Numbered from the stretch's first letter, positions 11,222 through 24,239 are shown. The stretch: DNA of 64,000 bases from Lycium barbarum (GCF_019175385.1 NC_083339.1:81332120-81396119); one strand, 5' to 3'. The notes: a model not told the origin generated them from the letters alone. Translations and numbers: made by a program.

Positions 11222-13172
11222 ATTTGTGCCGATATTTTCGCAAACGCCAGGTTGCGAGAGGATAAGAGACACATGAGACCATCTTGAAGATGCATCTATT
11301 AGGACCATGAAATAACCGAATGACCCACAAGGTGGATGAATAGGTCCACATATATCCCCATGTATATTCTTTAAAAAGGCAGGGGATTTAATGTCAACTT
11401 TCATTGTTGATGCCTTAGCTATCAATTTGCCTTGATAACAAGAGGCACATGAAAATTCACCACTTTCAAGAATCTTTAGGTTCTTAAGTGGATGCCCATT
11501 TGAATTTTTAATAATTCGTCTCATCATTATTGATCCAGGGTGACCTATTTGGTCATGCCAAAGTACAAAAGTACTTGAATTATTAAACTTCTAGTTTACG
11601 ATCGAACGTGTTTCAATTGTACTAATTTCTGCATAATACAAGCCAGAAGAGGAAGTTGGTAATTTCTCCAAAACATATTTCTAGCCGAAGACATTTTTTG
11701 TAATGCCAAAATATTCATTATTTATTTCATTTAATATCTCAACATGATACCCAGTATGGCAGATATCTTTGAAACTTAACAAGTTTCGTGGGGATTTAGA
11801 AGAGAATAATGCATCGTCTATAATAAGTGTCGTTCCCTTAGGCAGAAATATAGGAGCTCTTCCTGAGCCTTCAATCAATTTCGAATTGCTAGAAATTGTA
11901 CTAACATTTCCCATTTTCCTACGCAAGTGAGAAAAGTATTTCTCATATTTGAATATGACATGCATTGTTCCACTATCAATTACACAAATATATTCATGAT
12001 TGGTCATTGATCCAAACAAAATTTGAGGAATTTTCATATATTCTTCAAAATGAAAGAATAGACAAAGTGAACATTAAAGTAGATATTATTATTAAACAAT
12101 GCATTACACAAACTTTATTTACATAACTATGGAAACAAAACTATATTTGCTAATAGTAACAATATGGATGAAAATATCTAACTTATTACAGATCCTTCAC
12201 CCATCAGATGATCTATTTTTCCTTCAAGGAGTTCGAAGAAATCTGCTACATCTAGATGCATGGGCTCAACATTTTCTTGAGAAATAAAATTTGCTTCAGC
12301 ATTATTTTTTGCCTTTTTGAGGAGACTTGATAAAGCTCAACTAGATGCTTTGGCGTACGATAGGTATGTGACCAGTGCCTCTTTCCTCCACATCGGTAGC
12401 ATTTATTTTTTGAATTTTTCTTTTGCAGAGCTTCATGCTTTTCATCCTTCTGTTTACACTGCTGGTGGGAAGGGTATTATTTGGTGCAAGACGTCTATCA
12501 TGATTAAAATTTCTTCCTCGACCACAGCCATGACCACGACCTTTTCCATGCCTAGAATGGTGAAAGTTTGCCTCATTCACTTTAGGGAATGGGACAGTGC
12601 CAGTTGGTCAATTTTCATGATTTCATTAATAGTTCATTATGTTGTTCAACCACTAGAAGATGTGAAAATGGTTCAGCATATTTCTTGAACCTCATTTCCC
12701 AGTATTGCTGCTGCAGGAGCATACTCGAGGCAGGAAAAGTGGAGAATGTTTTCTCCAACATATCATGATCAGTGATATTTTCGCCACATAATTTCAACTG
12801 AGAAATAATTTTAAACATGTCAAAATTATACTCACATATAGATTTAAAATCTTGTAGCCTCAAACGGATCCAATCAAAGCGTGCTTGTGGAAGCACAACC
12901 ATCTTCAGGTGGTCATATCTATCTTTCAAATTATTCTACAACATAAGAGGATCTTTAACAGTGGGATATTCCAATTTTAAGCTCTCATCACGGTGATGGC
13001 GGAGGAATATCATTGCCTTGGCAAGGTCTTGATTCAATGCCAGATTTTTATCTTTGATGGTGTCTACCAGACCTATCTCATCAAGATGAATTTCAGCATC
13101 AAGAACCCAAGACAGGTAGCTTTTTCCAGATATATCTAAGGCAATAAATTCACGTTTAGAAACATTTGCCAT
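11222..13172 (-). pseudogene. Copia gag-pol, 5' part, broken
   Basis: Translation begins at Met 13172 (MANVSKREFIALDISGK). It continues as a Copia gag domain containing KDRYDHLK, interrupted by an in-frame stop at 12936-12938 where the family usually has tryptophan. A frameshift lies between 12615 and 12580. A basic Gly/Arg-rich stretch with zinc-knuckle remains follows (about 12350-12580, partly out of frame). Protease has the DSG active site (CVIDSGTMHV, near 11970). The next part carries the His-His-Cys-Cys zinc site of GAG-pre-integrase (WHDQIGH... CASC) and the beginning of the integrase core (HGDICGP). Further in-frame stops lie at 11681-11683 and near 11593. It cannot make a working polyprotein. 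Confidence 0.85.
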
Positions 13173-13251
13173 TAATTAAGAAAAAGAAAGTAAATACCTT
13201 CGAGGCTTTCAAAGTATTTGCTCTAGATGACAGAATCTCGTCCCGATAACG

Positions 13252-13520
13252 TGCTATAAAATAAAGTCTATAAATTAAATACACCAAAGACAAGTATATA
13301 GAAAGAGACTGATATATTATTCAACGTTTAACTTAAGAGAGATTTCATTGTCTATTTAATAATCTACAAATGAGCTCCTATTTATAGGAGGAAATTGATA
13401 GCCATGCACAGGATAACAACTTGGATGCCAAGTATTCTTGGTTTCCAAGTTTCCTTGGTGGCCAAGTATTCTTGGTTCTCAAGCATATTAAATGGAAATT
13501 CATTAATAATATTTACAACA
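13252..13520 (-). repeat. Probable 5' LTR of the Copia element
   Basis: Read on the minus strand, the segment starts TGTTGTAAATATT and ends TATAGCA, giving TG/CA ends and 269 bp. A TATA box, TATAAATAGGAG, lies at about 13379-13390. Downstream is a GTTATCGGGACGAG stretch that may be a primer-binding site. Short LTRs with one TATA box fit Copia. The boundaries are inferred because no second LTR is available. Confidence 0.5.
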
Positions 13521-14106
13521 CGACTCTCTTTTTGTCCCAAAATTAAAAGTGGTTTGATGTAGCGCGTGTCTAGATGGACATGTTTTAGAAAATTCAATTT
13601 TGAGAATCATTGTAGTCATACTATTTTCAAATTAACCGTTAATCTGCGACTCTTTTTTTGTCAGGACATATGAGCAACTCGCAAGTAAGACAACTATGGT
13701 CAATCAAATCATTTCGTAACGGTATGCCAATATGCAAATAGTAGGAGATGCTGACACCAACTTTATATAATGGGTAATTTAAAAAGAAACAAATGAAAAC
13801 ATGAAACGTAGACTACGAAAAAGTTCAAAGGTGGAAACGGCAAAACATATACCAATAGTAACTAAACAGCCTGCTAATTTTGATTGAGAGGACTTGGTCT
13901 AGGATTTAAAGTAGTCCAAAATATTAAATGGAGGTCCAATCTAGCATTTGCATCTCCAAATCTCCACTAGCAGAGCACATTTTTTTTTACAATCAATGCA
14001 TATGTTACATGTATCTTTACATGCGATTCCTTCACTTAACCATATTAACTAACATATATTATCATAATTTAGCACTTAACCATAATAAGTTACTGAAAGT
14101 GGAACA
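13521..14106. other. Unassigned AT-rich spacer
   Basis: No coding similarity, terminal repeat or tandem repeat is recognised in this 586-bp stretch. It is the older sequence that the Copia element and the LINE inserted into. Confidence 0.5.
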
Positions 14107-14123
14107 GTAGATGAGTTTCTTTT
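14107..14123 (+). repeat. LINE target-site duplication, left copy
   Basis: GTAGATGAGTTTCTTTT matches 21190-21206 at 16 of 17 positions. Confidence 0.88.
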
Positions 14124-14208
14124 TGGCGATCACGTGTAGCTAGAGATAAACTTATGCTCTCTTCTCTATCCATGCAAAACCCTAAGACAAGAGTGAAACC
14201 CTAATCCA

Positions 14209-16526
14209 ATGACGGGGGCCGGAGGCCAGCCACCAACGGTGGTTGGCCAAGACATCGCCTCTTCGTCTCAATTTCCACCTTTAAACCTTTCTACAAATGC
14301 TGCTACACCAATTACTATGGTGAATGAGGATAAAACCCTAATGACATATGCTAGCCTAGTAAACCCTAAAGTGATGAACAAAGACATGCAGACGTCCAAC
14401 AAGGATATTGAACCTATTCCCATCAAACCTGTGGAGATGATTGATGGAAAACCAGTGGTGAGATGGATAGAAGCAGAAGTTTTACGTATGAACTTGATTG
14501 AAGAGCTCAATTATGTAGTGATGGGTAAGTTTTCTCATGGTTGGCCGGAGTTGGAGGAGCTTCGAGTGCAAATTCCTAAGCAATGTGGGATCAATAGAGA
14601 TTGCAAAATTGGATTGTTTAGACATAGACACATTCTTATGAGATTTGAATTATTGGAAGATTTCATTACAATGACTTCAAAAGGTGTTCACTATATAAAC
14701 TCAAACTCAAAAGATGGATTCTATTATCCCATGAGGCCTTTAATTATGATCCTTCATTTCGAGTTGATGAAGAGACTACAATGGCTATGGCATGGATTAC
14801 TTTTCCACATCTGTTACCTACGTATTTTGTCAAAGAATTTTTATTCTCTTTGGCTTCGGCGGTAGGTAAACCATTACAACTAGATATGGCTACCATTAAT
14901 AAAACTTGACCTAGTTGTGCTAGGGTTAAGGTCTTAGTGGATCTAGTTGCAGATCTTCCTGACTTAGTAAGGATGGAAATCTTTGATGATAAAACTGGTG
15001 AAGTTCAAGTAGTTGAGGTTAGAATTCAATATGATGTATTGCCAAAGTACTGTAAGAATTGTAAACTTCAAAGGAATAATGAAGAAAGATGCAGAACTCT
15101 TCATCCAGAATTAAAAAGAAGTTCAGCTGATAATGGTGTTAAGGAAGATGGCAAGGAGAAGAACAAAGAGGATATGAACAAAGCAGATAATGGTGCTAAG
15201 GTTGTTGTTAATGATTGGAACAAGATTAAGACACCTAGATTCATTCCAGCAAGGAAAGTGTTTGGGAGTGTCAAATTTAATCCTAAATAAGATAATAGAG
15301 TTTCTACAAAGGAGAATAGTGCAGGAAAAAACACAGATGGTAATTCAGTCAATGGTGATGTTGTAGGGGAAGAAATTGTTACTCAAAACAAGTTTGAAGC
15401 TTTGATCAATGAAGAGGAGCACAATGATGATGAAGTAGTGATGAAAGATTCAGTGAAGAGTGTTCAGGGCCTTCCAAACCCTGTAGAGAATGCCATTGGT
15501 GATAAAGGAAAGGTTACTAAGCAAGACTCTCATTATGAAGTTTCTAAAGTTTGGGCTAATGAGGTGGAAGAAGTAGAGGAAGGAGAGTTTATAGCAGGCA
15601 AAGATACAATAGGTGTTGCTGAGAAGTCTGAGGCAAGTCTTGTTTCAACATATGTTAATATACAAGTGGAGAATTCTTCTCATAAATCTCAAGAGATGTA
15701 GGTTGTTGATGAGAATTTTGGGACATCTATGATTTAGTTGGAGGATTCATCTCAGGAGTCACAAGGGGTGCAGTTATTGATTCCTGCAGATAAATATGGA
15801 GAAGATCTAGAAGACAATGATAAGATCTCAACAGTTCCTTTGGAGGAATCTAATCAGCAATCAAAAGAGGTGCAACTATTGGATATTGATAAGCCTTCAG
15901 TGGCAGTTCAAACAGACAGTGTTATTGGTGATCAAGGTGTAGAGATAGTAGTCACTGAGGATGAAGATCATTATAAGGGTATTATTAACATTCAAGACTC
16001 TATGATTAATCAGGATTCACAATTAAATGGGAGCAAAGGTCAAGAAGTCCTGGAAGATCTTGCAAGGCAAGATAAATATACTCAGGAGGAGTTTGATAGT
16101 CAAGAGGACCATGTGGAAGAGCAAGGGCTGATAAAGGATCTATCTGTTGATGAAGTGTCTTCTCTTAATGACACATCTTCAGTAGGTAAGAATAACTTTT
16201 CTCCAAATGTTTTACAGGAAGGAATATCCCACAATGTGGAGGTGTCAATCTCAACAGGTAAGAAGAACTCTCCTAATAAGATTCTTCATGACTTGGTGAC
16301 ACATAATGTGGAGTTGTTAGAAGAGGATGAAGAAAAGAAGAATATTCTCAAGGATGAAGAAAATTTGGTGCTTCAAATGGACAAGAGTCATAAATCAGCA
16401 GTTGTTTCCTCCAAATCTTCCAAGCATAAGGGGCAGAAGAAAAATGTCAAAAATGTGTCAACTGAGAATCAACCATCTATTAGGGTGATGCCAAAGAGAT
16501 CTGCAGCTAAGTCCAATTTTAAATAA
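14209..16526 (+). pseudogene. LINE ORF1 protein (DUF4283, zinc knuckle), broken
   Basis: The start is Met 14209 (MTGAGGQPPTVVGQD) after a short leader. The N-terminal half is a DUF4283-like RNA-binding domain. A frameshift near 14740 moves the correct frame to the one that reads AWITFPHLLPTYFVKEF and later YDVLPKYCKNCKLQ, a Cys-rich knuckle ending at RTLHPEL. A stop near 14905, one at 15288-15290 and two near 15699-15737 interrupt this frame. The remainder (15402-16526) is a long acidic, low-complexity tail rich in Glu, Asp and Ser, ending in a basic Lys/Ser segment. The protein would bind the element RNA. The many breaks rule out function. Confidence 0.82.
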
Positions 16527-16528
16527 TT

Positions 16529-19500
16529 TTGAAATCATTTATTTGGAATATTAGGTCAGTGAGGACTCAACAAGCCTTTCATAGGCTTCAAATGCTTTAT
16601 AGACATTATACATTCTTCCTTATTGCTCTGATGGAACCTTTCCAACATGCTAGGCATGTGCAGCATTATAGGAGGAGATTAAGGATGAACTTTGCCAACT
16701 CTAACTGTAATGGTAAGATTTGGTATTTTGTAGCTGATAATATTCAAGTGCAACTTATTTCTGATACTTCCCAACAAATCTCTTTAAAATTGTTTTTCCA
16801 AGATCTTGGTAAACACTTGATTACTACTTTAGTCTATGCTAAATGTGATGAGGGAGAGAGACTGAATCTGTGGGATAGTATTTATAGTCTGGCAAATGAT
16901 ATGATTTTTCCATGGATGATTGGGGGGGGGGGGGGGGGGGGAATTTTAATGTGGTTCTAAATGAAGAGGAGAAAATAAGAGGATTACCTATGCTTCCTCA
17001 AGACATTGAAGATTTTGTTGATTGTGTTAATTCATGTTAATTAGAGGAAGTCCAATTCAGGGGCAGCCTTTTCACTTGGTGGAATGGTAGAGCCTCTAAT
17101 GATTGCATTTTTGAAATACTAGACAGAATTTTAGTGAATAGTGGAGGTGGAACATTTGGCTAGAACTGGTTCTGATCATGCTCTCTTCGATGTTCTTATG
17201 GTGATGCAGATCAGAATCAACACAAGCCATTCAAATTTCTTAAATTTTGGGTGGAGCATGAGTCTTTCCTTGATACTGTTAGACAGAACTGGCCTGATTG
17301 GGTTCATGAGGATCCATTCATTAACTTTAAACTGAAACTGAAAAAGATGAAGGGAGTTTTATCTCAATGGAGTAGGGTTTCTTTTGGTGATATTTTCAAA
17401 CAGTTGATCATCAGGGAGGAAATTGTTAGAATTAAAGAAAACCTATTTGAAGAAGATCCCAGTAGCTTGAACAGAAGTGTGTTGCAGAAATCTCAGGCTG
17501 AACTCAAGAGGTATTTGCACTATGAGCAAGAATACTGGAGACAAAAGTATGGACTTGACTGGTTTATGGATGGGGATAGGAATAAAAGATTCTTTCATAA
17601 TCTTGTGAAAGGAAGGAGAAAGAAGCTACAAATTCAGAGAATTCAAGCATCAGATGGAGTTTGGCTAGACAATGAAGATCAAATGGCTGATGAAGCTATA
17701 AAGTTCTATCAAAATCAGTTCACTCAAGAAGACATGAGTCATAACTTTGAAGGTTTGCTGTCCCATATCCCATGCATGATAGACCTAGAGAATAGTGACA
17801 TGCTTTGCAAGGTGCCCAGTGATGAGGAAGTGAAAAATGCTGCGTTTAAGCTCAGTGGTAGTAGTGCCAGTGGCCCTGATGGTTTCTCAGGTATTTTTTT
17901 TATCAATCATGCTGGGATATTGTAGGAGTAGATGTGATTAGGATGGTGGTTTCATTCTTTCAATGTTGTACCCCTCCAAATTCAATTACTCACACAAATT
18001 TGGTGTTATTGCCTAAGAAGGAGTTGGTGCAGAATTACTCAGACTTGAGGCCTATTAGTCTGAGTAACTTCATAAACAAGGTGTTATCCAGCTTCTGCAT
18101 GATAGATTGGAAAATGTTCTTCCTACCCTTATTTCTCCAAACCAAGCTGATTTTGTAAAGGGTAGGAGCATCATTAAAAATGTGCTGCTAGCTCAAGAAA
18201 TAGTTACTGATATCAGAAAGAGGGGCAAACCAGCTAATGTGGTGTTAAAATTGGATATGGCAAAGGCATATGATAGAGTATCTTGGACTTATTTGACCAA
18301 GGCACTAGGAAGAATGGGATTCTCTGAAATTTTCATAGATATGATTTGGAGACTGATTGCTAATAATTGGTATTCCGTATTGTTAAATGGAAAATCCAAA
18401 GGCTTTTTTCATTCTACAAGTGGTGTAATGCAAGGTGATCCTTTGTCACCAGCTTTATTCATTATTTCAGCAGAATTTCTTTCAAGGGATTTGAATTCAG
18501 TTTTTGACAACAACATGTATGTTGGATATGGCTTTCCTAAATGGAGTGCTAGCATTAATCATCTAGCATATGCAGATGATACCATCATATTTGCTTCAGC
18601 TGAGAAGAATTCCTTAAAGATGATCATGCATATTCTTAAAGAACATGAAGCAGTATCTGGTCAGCTTATTAACACAGACCAGAGTGCTTTCTATATGTAT
18701 CATAAAGTGGTTGATTATTTAGTGCAAGATGTTTAGCAGATCACATGCTTTTCAGAGGGGCAATTCCCATTCAAGTATCTTGGTTGTCCTATTTTTCATG
18801 CTAGGAAGAAGAAAGTATACTATAATGAGCTCATCAAGAAGGTGAAAGATAAGCTGCAGAGTTGGAAAGGTAGATTATTGTCATATGGTGGTAAAGCAGT
18901 CCTGATAAGCAATGTCCTTCAAAGTGTGCCAGTTTATGTTCTCTCTCCTATGGTGCCTACAAAGTATACTATGAATGAAATTCATAGGATATTTTCAAGG
19001 TTATTCTGGAGTAATAAAGAGAAACAAAAGTAGGCATTGGGTGTCTTGGAAGCACATTTGTTTGCCTAAAGCTGAGGAAGGTCTGGGATTCAGATCCTTA
19101 TATGATGTATCCAAGGCTTTGTTTGCTAAATTATGGTGGAGGTTTAGGACCAAAAATACATTGTGGTCTGCATTTATGTGGAACAAATACTGTAAAAAAC
19201 TCAAGCCAACAAGGGTTCAATGGAAAGGTGGGTTTGGAAGAAGATGACAGAAGCTAGAGATCAGATGGATCAGCTTATATGGTGAGAGCCTAGAAATGGA
19301 TCATGTGATGTTTGGGATGATAATTGGACAAAATTGGGGCCTCTTAGTCAAATCTCACCAACAAATGTGGATCGTAGTATAAAGGAGGTGGCTGAATTCA
19401 TGAATATAGAAGGATGGGATTTTCATAAAATGTATGTTTTCCTGCCTGATCATGTGGTAAATCATGTGAGTTCAGAGATTAATATTTTAGGGCAGGCAGC

Positions 19501-20573
19501 AGATACAAACGTACCATGGTGGACTTTGACTAATTCAGGCAAGTTCACAGTAAGTAGTGCTTGGAACTTACTTAGACAACATGAACAGGTGTCAATGACA
19601 TACACAAAAATTTGGAGTAAAGGAGTGCCTTTTAAAACTGCTTTTTTCCTATGGAGACTATTGGAATTCAAACTACATATTGATGATGTGCTTAAGAGGA
19701 TGCATATAGCCATTGTTTTAAGATATAGATGTTGTCAAGTTCAGCAGCAAGAGGAAACTATGCAACACCTTTTTTTGACTGGTGAATTTGCAGCTTCAAT
19801 ATGGCCGTATTTCACCTCAGCAACATGCATTATTGATCCTCTAATTCAGATTCATCAAGCTGTGATAAAATGGTGGAACATCAAGTGTGCAGCAAAGGTG
19901 AAGCAAACTTTTTAGGCTATGCCAACATTTATATGTTGGCAACCGTGGAAGAGAAGAAATAAGATATTGCATGGAGGTACAATGAGTAGGAGTAAAGTCA
20001 TATACTACATAAATCAGAACATTCATAATTTGGTAAGAACTGTATATCCAAGGCTAGTGAATGTCCCACATAATTGGCCTCATTTGGTGCAGTTTCTTGA
20101 AGAATACAGACGAGGAATAGGATGTCAAATGGTTCAGTGGAAATGTCCAAATGTAGGATGGTTCAAATATAATACTGATGGTGCATCTAGGGGAAACCCT
20201 GGCCAGAGTTCAGCTGCTTTCTATATTAGAGATGACAGAGGGGATTTGATATATGCTGCAGCTAGAAGACTAGCAGAGACAACCAATATATGTGCAGAAG
20301 CAGTAGCTATTCATAATGGTCTCCAATACTGTGCTACTAGACAATTGTTTCCCTGTGGTGATTGAAACGGACTCATTAGCTATGCTAAACATAATTCAAG
20401 GAAAATGGGAAATTCCCTGGAAAGTTAGCTTGGGGGTGCAGAAGATTACACAATGGAGGAATATGGGCCAAGTGCAGTTCACTCATGTCCTAAGGGAAGG
20501 CAATGTATTGGCAGATCTTTTGGCTAACAGTGTGTTTGATTTTGCAAGTACTTTAGAGATTCATAATTTCTAG
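16529..20573 (+). pseudogene. LINE ORF2: endonuclease, reverse transcriptase, RNase H, broken
   Basis: The APE-type endonuclease starts at 16529 (FIWNIRSVR). It is disturbed by 20 consecutive G (16922-16941), and then continues as FNVVLNEEEK and FTWWNGRA. The reverse transcriptase runs from about 17251. Motifs are SASGPDGFSG, DLRPISL, KLDMAKAYDRVSW, GVMQGDPLSP and LAYADDTIIF (YADD catalytic pair, near 18570). A zf-RVT region follows (WSKGVPFKTAFFLWRL, 19608). RNase H (20150-20550) keeps YNTDGASRGNPG, the glutamate in AEAVAIHNGL, IETDS and HVLREGNVLADLLAN. Frameshifts lie near 17210, 17897, 18090, 19030, 19235 and 20345. In-frame stops lie at 17038, 18734 and 19913. Confidence 0.88.
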
Positions 20574-21189
20574 GAACTCATAGTCACATGAAAGAGGATA
20601 CTGAATATGGATAAAGCAATGGTTCCTTCTTTTAGATTCAGAAGAAAGGAATAAGAGCTTGACATACATGATCAGGTGCATATCACCATGACCATCAAGG
20701 CAGAAGCTCAGCAGTTGATCTAGATAGTTAGTATGACTACATGATCATTTAAAGTTGGCCTAGTTAGATGTGGTATTAGCAGTGATGCTCGGTCTTCTAT
20801 CAAGCCTATTTTAAGTGATTATAACAATCATATTAATGTTCAGGAGTTGCCACAACTTTGAGATGCAGGACTGTTTCTCCCAGCAAGAGACAAGATATGC
20901 ATCACTACTCTTGTTTGATTGATCAAAGGGAATTGATTCCATAGTACCTGGTGAGAGCTTTGAGGTGTCTGATAGTGGTATCTCCCAAAACAAGAGCATA
21001 TAGCAGCATTGACAGTTGATTGCAGAATAGGAGAATACCTGTTCATAGATTTCCTATCTTAGCTTTTCTTTGTTTTTTTTCTTTTTTTTTTCTTTTGTTT
21101 CTTTATTTTTTGAACTTCTGTTCATACTATTTGATTTTGAAATAAAATACCACTAGCACAACTGCTAGGTGGATTAATCTAAAAAAAAA
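20574..21189 (+). other. LINE 3' untranslated region
   Basis: This is noncoding sequence after the RNase H stop. It includes a pyrimidine-rich tract at 21063-21112 and the terminal A run. The final part TAGCACAACTGCTAGGTGG (21152-21170) can form a small hairpin before the A tail, a typical LINE 3' recognition feature. Confidence 0.7.
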
Positions 21190-21206
21190 GTAGAAGAGTT
21201 TCTTTT
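21190..21206 (+). repeat. LINE target-site duplication, right copy
   Basis: GTAGAAGAGTTTCTTTT directly follows the A tail and matches 14107-14123 with one mismatch. Confidence 0.88.
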
Positions 21207-21280
21207 CCGTTAATGTGCACCCATGAACTTTCTCATTATGTTGTTTTTAGACCGTCTTCGGTTGGTCAATGAACATCATA

Positions 21281-21445
21281 GGGTGCATTTGGTACGGAGG
21301 AGAATATTTTCTGAAAATTGTGCGGTTGGTCAAATATTTGGAAAACATTTTTTCTAGAAAACCAAATTCCTTAAAATGAGGAGAATGATTTCCTTAGTGG
21401 GAGTAGAGAATACAAGTCCCATAAGTGGTCCTTCATGCTCATTGT
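21281..21445. mobile_element. Harbinger-like MITE, left part
   Basis: The left end GGGTGCATTTGGTACGGAGG pairs with the inverted right end at 59650 (minus strand GGGTGTGTCTAGTACGAAGG), 15 of 20 matching. The inverted similarity continues inward. ATA flanks both outer ends (21278-21280 and 59651-59653), a 3-bp target duplication. Element H interrupts it at ATTGT. Without the insert the MITE would be about 403 bp. GGGTGTGTTTGG-type ends with 3-bp duplications fit PIF/Harbinger MITEs. Confidence 0.72.
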
Positions 21446-24177
21446 TGCCATGATCCATTTTGACTATGTCGTGCGGGCACTTACCTTTCTCACCTCGGTA
21501 AGCGAACCCTCAACCTAATGATAAGTAAAGACATAAATAAATAAATCAATTAAGCGAAAGAGAATAATCACGTAAGTCTTACGATATTATAACAGAATTA
21601 GTGCGGAAATAAGGAAATACACCCAGGGTTTGGTCTAATCCATCAAGAGCATCTAATGAAAAATATATATAGGTCTGGAATATAATAATACATCAAATCT
21701 GTTTATGTCTCAGAATGGGAAAAGTAAGACATAACAAGAGGAGTCTTTAAGGCAGCGAACGTCTCGTGTTCACCCTGGAAACTCGAAGCTGTACTGATGG
21801 CAACTATTAGCCACGGGAGAGGGAAACAGACCCAACTTGGAACTCTACATTCATAAAAGAATGTAGCAAGTGCAGGTCAGTACAAAACCACAGTACTGGT
21901 AGGTATTATCATCTGACTAAGTATAACTAACATAATTAAGACAATAAAGCAGGATAGGCAGATAAATCAACAATTATAAGTCAAACATAATAAAAAACGA
22001 GTATCCGTCATCACCTAGGTTGAAGCATCTAAACCCAAGTATGCCAAGTCTCAATATATATCCAATCCAAAATCAACAACAGAAGAAAAACACCGGATCA
22101 TCACAATATAAACCAAGATGCAATGCATTGCAATGATGTAAGAATGCCAATGCAATGCAATGCAGTGTACGCATGTACTCCGGACGGAAGTATCGACCCC
22201 CCGGTAGCACAACCCATGGGGGACCCGCGAAGTCCATGTACTCACTCATCCACGATTCGGGACAATTATCGGACACCGGACTCTCACATCACACAATCCA
22301 CGATTCCGGGACAACCATCGGATATCAAACTACTCACATCACTGGCACACAATCCACGATTCCGGGACAACCATTGGATATCGAACTACTCACATCATTC
22401 TCATGCAAACTGAGCTCAGCTCGTCACAGTGTTTCATCAAGTATCAACAATGTATCAACAATATATCATGGGAGATGTGAATGCGTGCGATTGATGAGTC
22501 AACATGAATAATTAGATCAATATCACAAGTACCAAACAGGGTACGCCAACAATATCACGAAAGAATACACAAGTCATATAAAGACACTATCCCCAAAATC
22601 AAATGTCAACAAATGGGGCACCACAATATCATGCACAAGATATCTCAACAGTCTCCAATATCCGCTATCATTGTGTGGCATCAAGCCCACAACAATAGGA
22701 CAATTCAACCACAACACAACGGGGTGGCTAATCCCAATTGCACAACAGGGCCTAACCTAATACAATATCCAAACCTACTTCATACTCGAAGGTTTACATG
22801 CTGTCTCTGACAATATCATCTAAATATATGCTTCGCTACACGAAGTCTCACTAAGGTAAGCCATAACTTACTTGGATGGCCGAACCGCAAAACTCCATCA
22901 ATCACTCCTTCGCTTTCCCTTTCCGCTGAGCCTCAAGATCCAGAAAGTCTAGGCATATTCAAAATCTAGATTAGAAATCGTGAAGATCGATACCTATATT
23001 GCTATCATTCAATTTAGGTCAAAACCAACCCTAGAATTTGGCAAAACGGGGCCCACAAGGTCAAACAAAACATTCGGGAGTAAAATATCAAATTAAGCAC
23101 TAGGTGATCAAAACCCCAACAACTAATTGATAAATTAACTCAAGGATTCATCTAGTTCTGAATTTTAAGTAAAACCCCCAATTTTGGGTATAAACCCAAC
23201 TCTTAGATTCAAGAATTCAACACTAATAATGGGAGATATAGGATTAACAACCTTATATATATCATAATCTAGCATAAACCCAATCAATTTCACCATTAAT
23301 AAGCCTAGATAGAAAATCCATCAAAACCCACTTTTAATCTTCCATTACAAAGGGATGAACAAGGAAAGAGGAATTCTAAGATGATTTGGAACAATGAATA
23401 GCAAGAGGGTTAGAAGAACTTACCACCAAGAATCTTCACCAATAATCCCCAAGAAAAGTTCCCAAGAGCTCAAATTTCAAAATGGTATTAAATGATAGAC
23501 TAAGGGCTTTTAATGCTTTATTTAATGAACTAATTGCCCGTCACCCGCTTCCGCGACGCTAAGGCCGCTTCAGCGGTGCCGTGACCGCTACAGTGGTCAT
23601 GCCCAAATGGAAACGACCGCTCCAGCGGCGGGATGACCGCTTTAGCAGTACCGCTGCCGCGGTGCTGGTGCCGCAAAAGCAGCACCAGACACCAGAAACT
23701 CTACAAGTTTTCACACTTCCACTCAAATTTCTAACTAATTCCCGAGGTCATTTGCTCAAAAATCACATACACAGACACACATAAAAATACGCTACGAATG
23801 CACTCATGGCCTCGAAATTCCTAACGGAGGTCTCGTTGACCGAATCAACCCTTGATGGCTCAATTTCAATTTGCCAATCCAAGTTTCAAAATGCATCCGA
23901 GTGTATTGGGAACCGAACCAGATATACACACAAGTTCTAAATGACCATTCAGACCTCTCAGAATTGACGGATTTCCAAAAAAGGTCCATTTATCCAAAAG
24001 TCAACTTTGAATCAACTCCTTTTCACTTAAATCCCATAATTCACAAGAAGTCGCCCGAATCGAGTCTAGACACCTCGAGAAGCGTGTCAATAGTCCATTC
24101 GGATCAAAAGTGAGCTAACCAAACTCGAAAAGGGGTGAAAATGCAGAAGGACTATAACGACCAAATGGGTCGTTACA
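21446..24177 (-). repeat. Element H 3' LTR
   Basis: This LTR is 2732 bp. On the minus strand it starts TGTAACGACCCATTTGG and ends AAAATGGATCATGGCA. It is homologous to 48508-59407 once the insertions there are removed. It contains a cluster of CCGCT...AGCGG palindromes (23547-23690), just upstream, in minus orientation, of a TTAAATAAAG TATA-like box (about 23515-23525). The donor-like GGTAAGTTCTTC lies near 23425. Confidence 0.9.
23512..23690 (-). promoter_or_regulatory. Palindrome array and TATA-like box of the H 3' LTR
   Basis: Repeated CCGCTNNAGCGG-type inverted repeats (for example CCGCTCCAGCGG at 23618-23629) stand immediately before a TTAAATAAAG box on the minus strand. The same array appears in the 5' LTR at 58770-58915. 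Confidence 0.5.
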
Positions 24178-24196
24178 TCAGGTACTAATTAAACCA

Positions 24197-24214
24197 TCGC
24201 TCGTCCTTGAGCGA
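24197..24214 (-). other. PPT-region hairpin of element H
   Basis: On the minus strand TCGCTC, loop AAGGAC, GAGCGA forms a 6-bp stem just before the 3' LTR. It occupies the place of the CATTCG/CGAATG hairpin of families A-D. The stem bases differ but pairing is kept, as is the AGGAC of the loop. The purine tract itself is poor here. Confidence 0.6.
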
Positions 24215-24239
24215 AGAAAGGAAAAGAACAGGGAAATAC

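Larger units (their letters stand above)
11222..13520 (-). mobile_element. Truncated Ty1/Copia retrotransposon (minus strand)
   Basis: The 5' end of a Copia element is read leftward: LTR (13520-13252), gag, zinc knuckle, protease, GAG-pre-integrase and the start of the integrase core. It stops exactly where family A LTR A3 ends. The rest of pol and the 3' LTR should lie left of the family A array, outside the window, or have been lost. Confidence 0.82.
14124..21189 (+). mobile_element. L1-type LINE, full length but degenerate
   Basis: The element is about 7066 bp. It is bounded by a 17-bp target-site duplication and ends in an A run (21181-21189). It has a short 5' untranslated region, ORF1 with a DUF4283/zinc-knuckle protein, and ORF2 with endonuclease, reverse transcriptase, zf-RVT and RNase H. 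The 3' untranslated region contains a long T-rich tract (21063-21112). RNase H after the reverse transcriptase is typical of plant L1 elements. Frameshifts and stops in both ORFs show it is dead. Confidence 0.92.

Noticed and set aside
20150..20573. Host RNase H gene
   Set aside because: It continues the frame order of the LINE ORF2 and lies within the LINE target duplications.
22123..22511. Overlapping plus-strand frames of about 100 codons, repeated at 49131-49459
   Set aside because: They lie in the two H LTRs, contain the repeated CACGATTCCGGGACAACCAT phrase, and are not conserved in frame between the copies.
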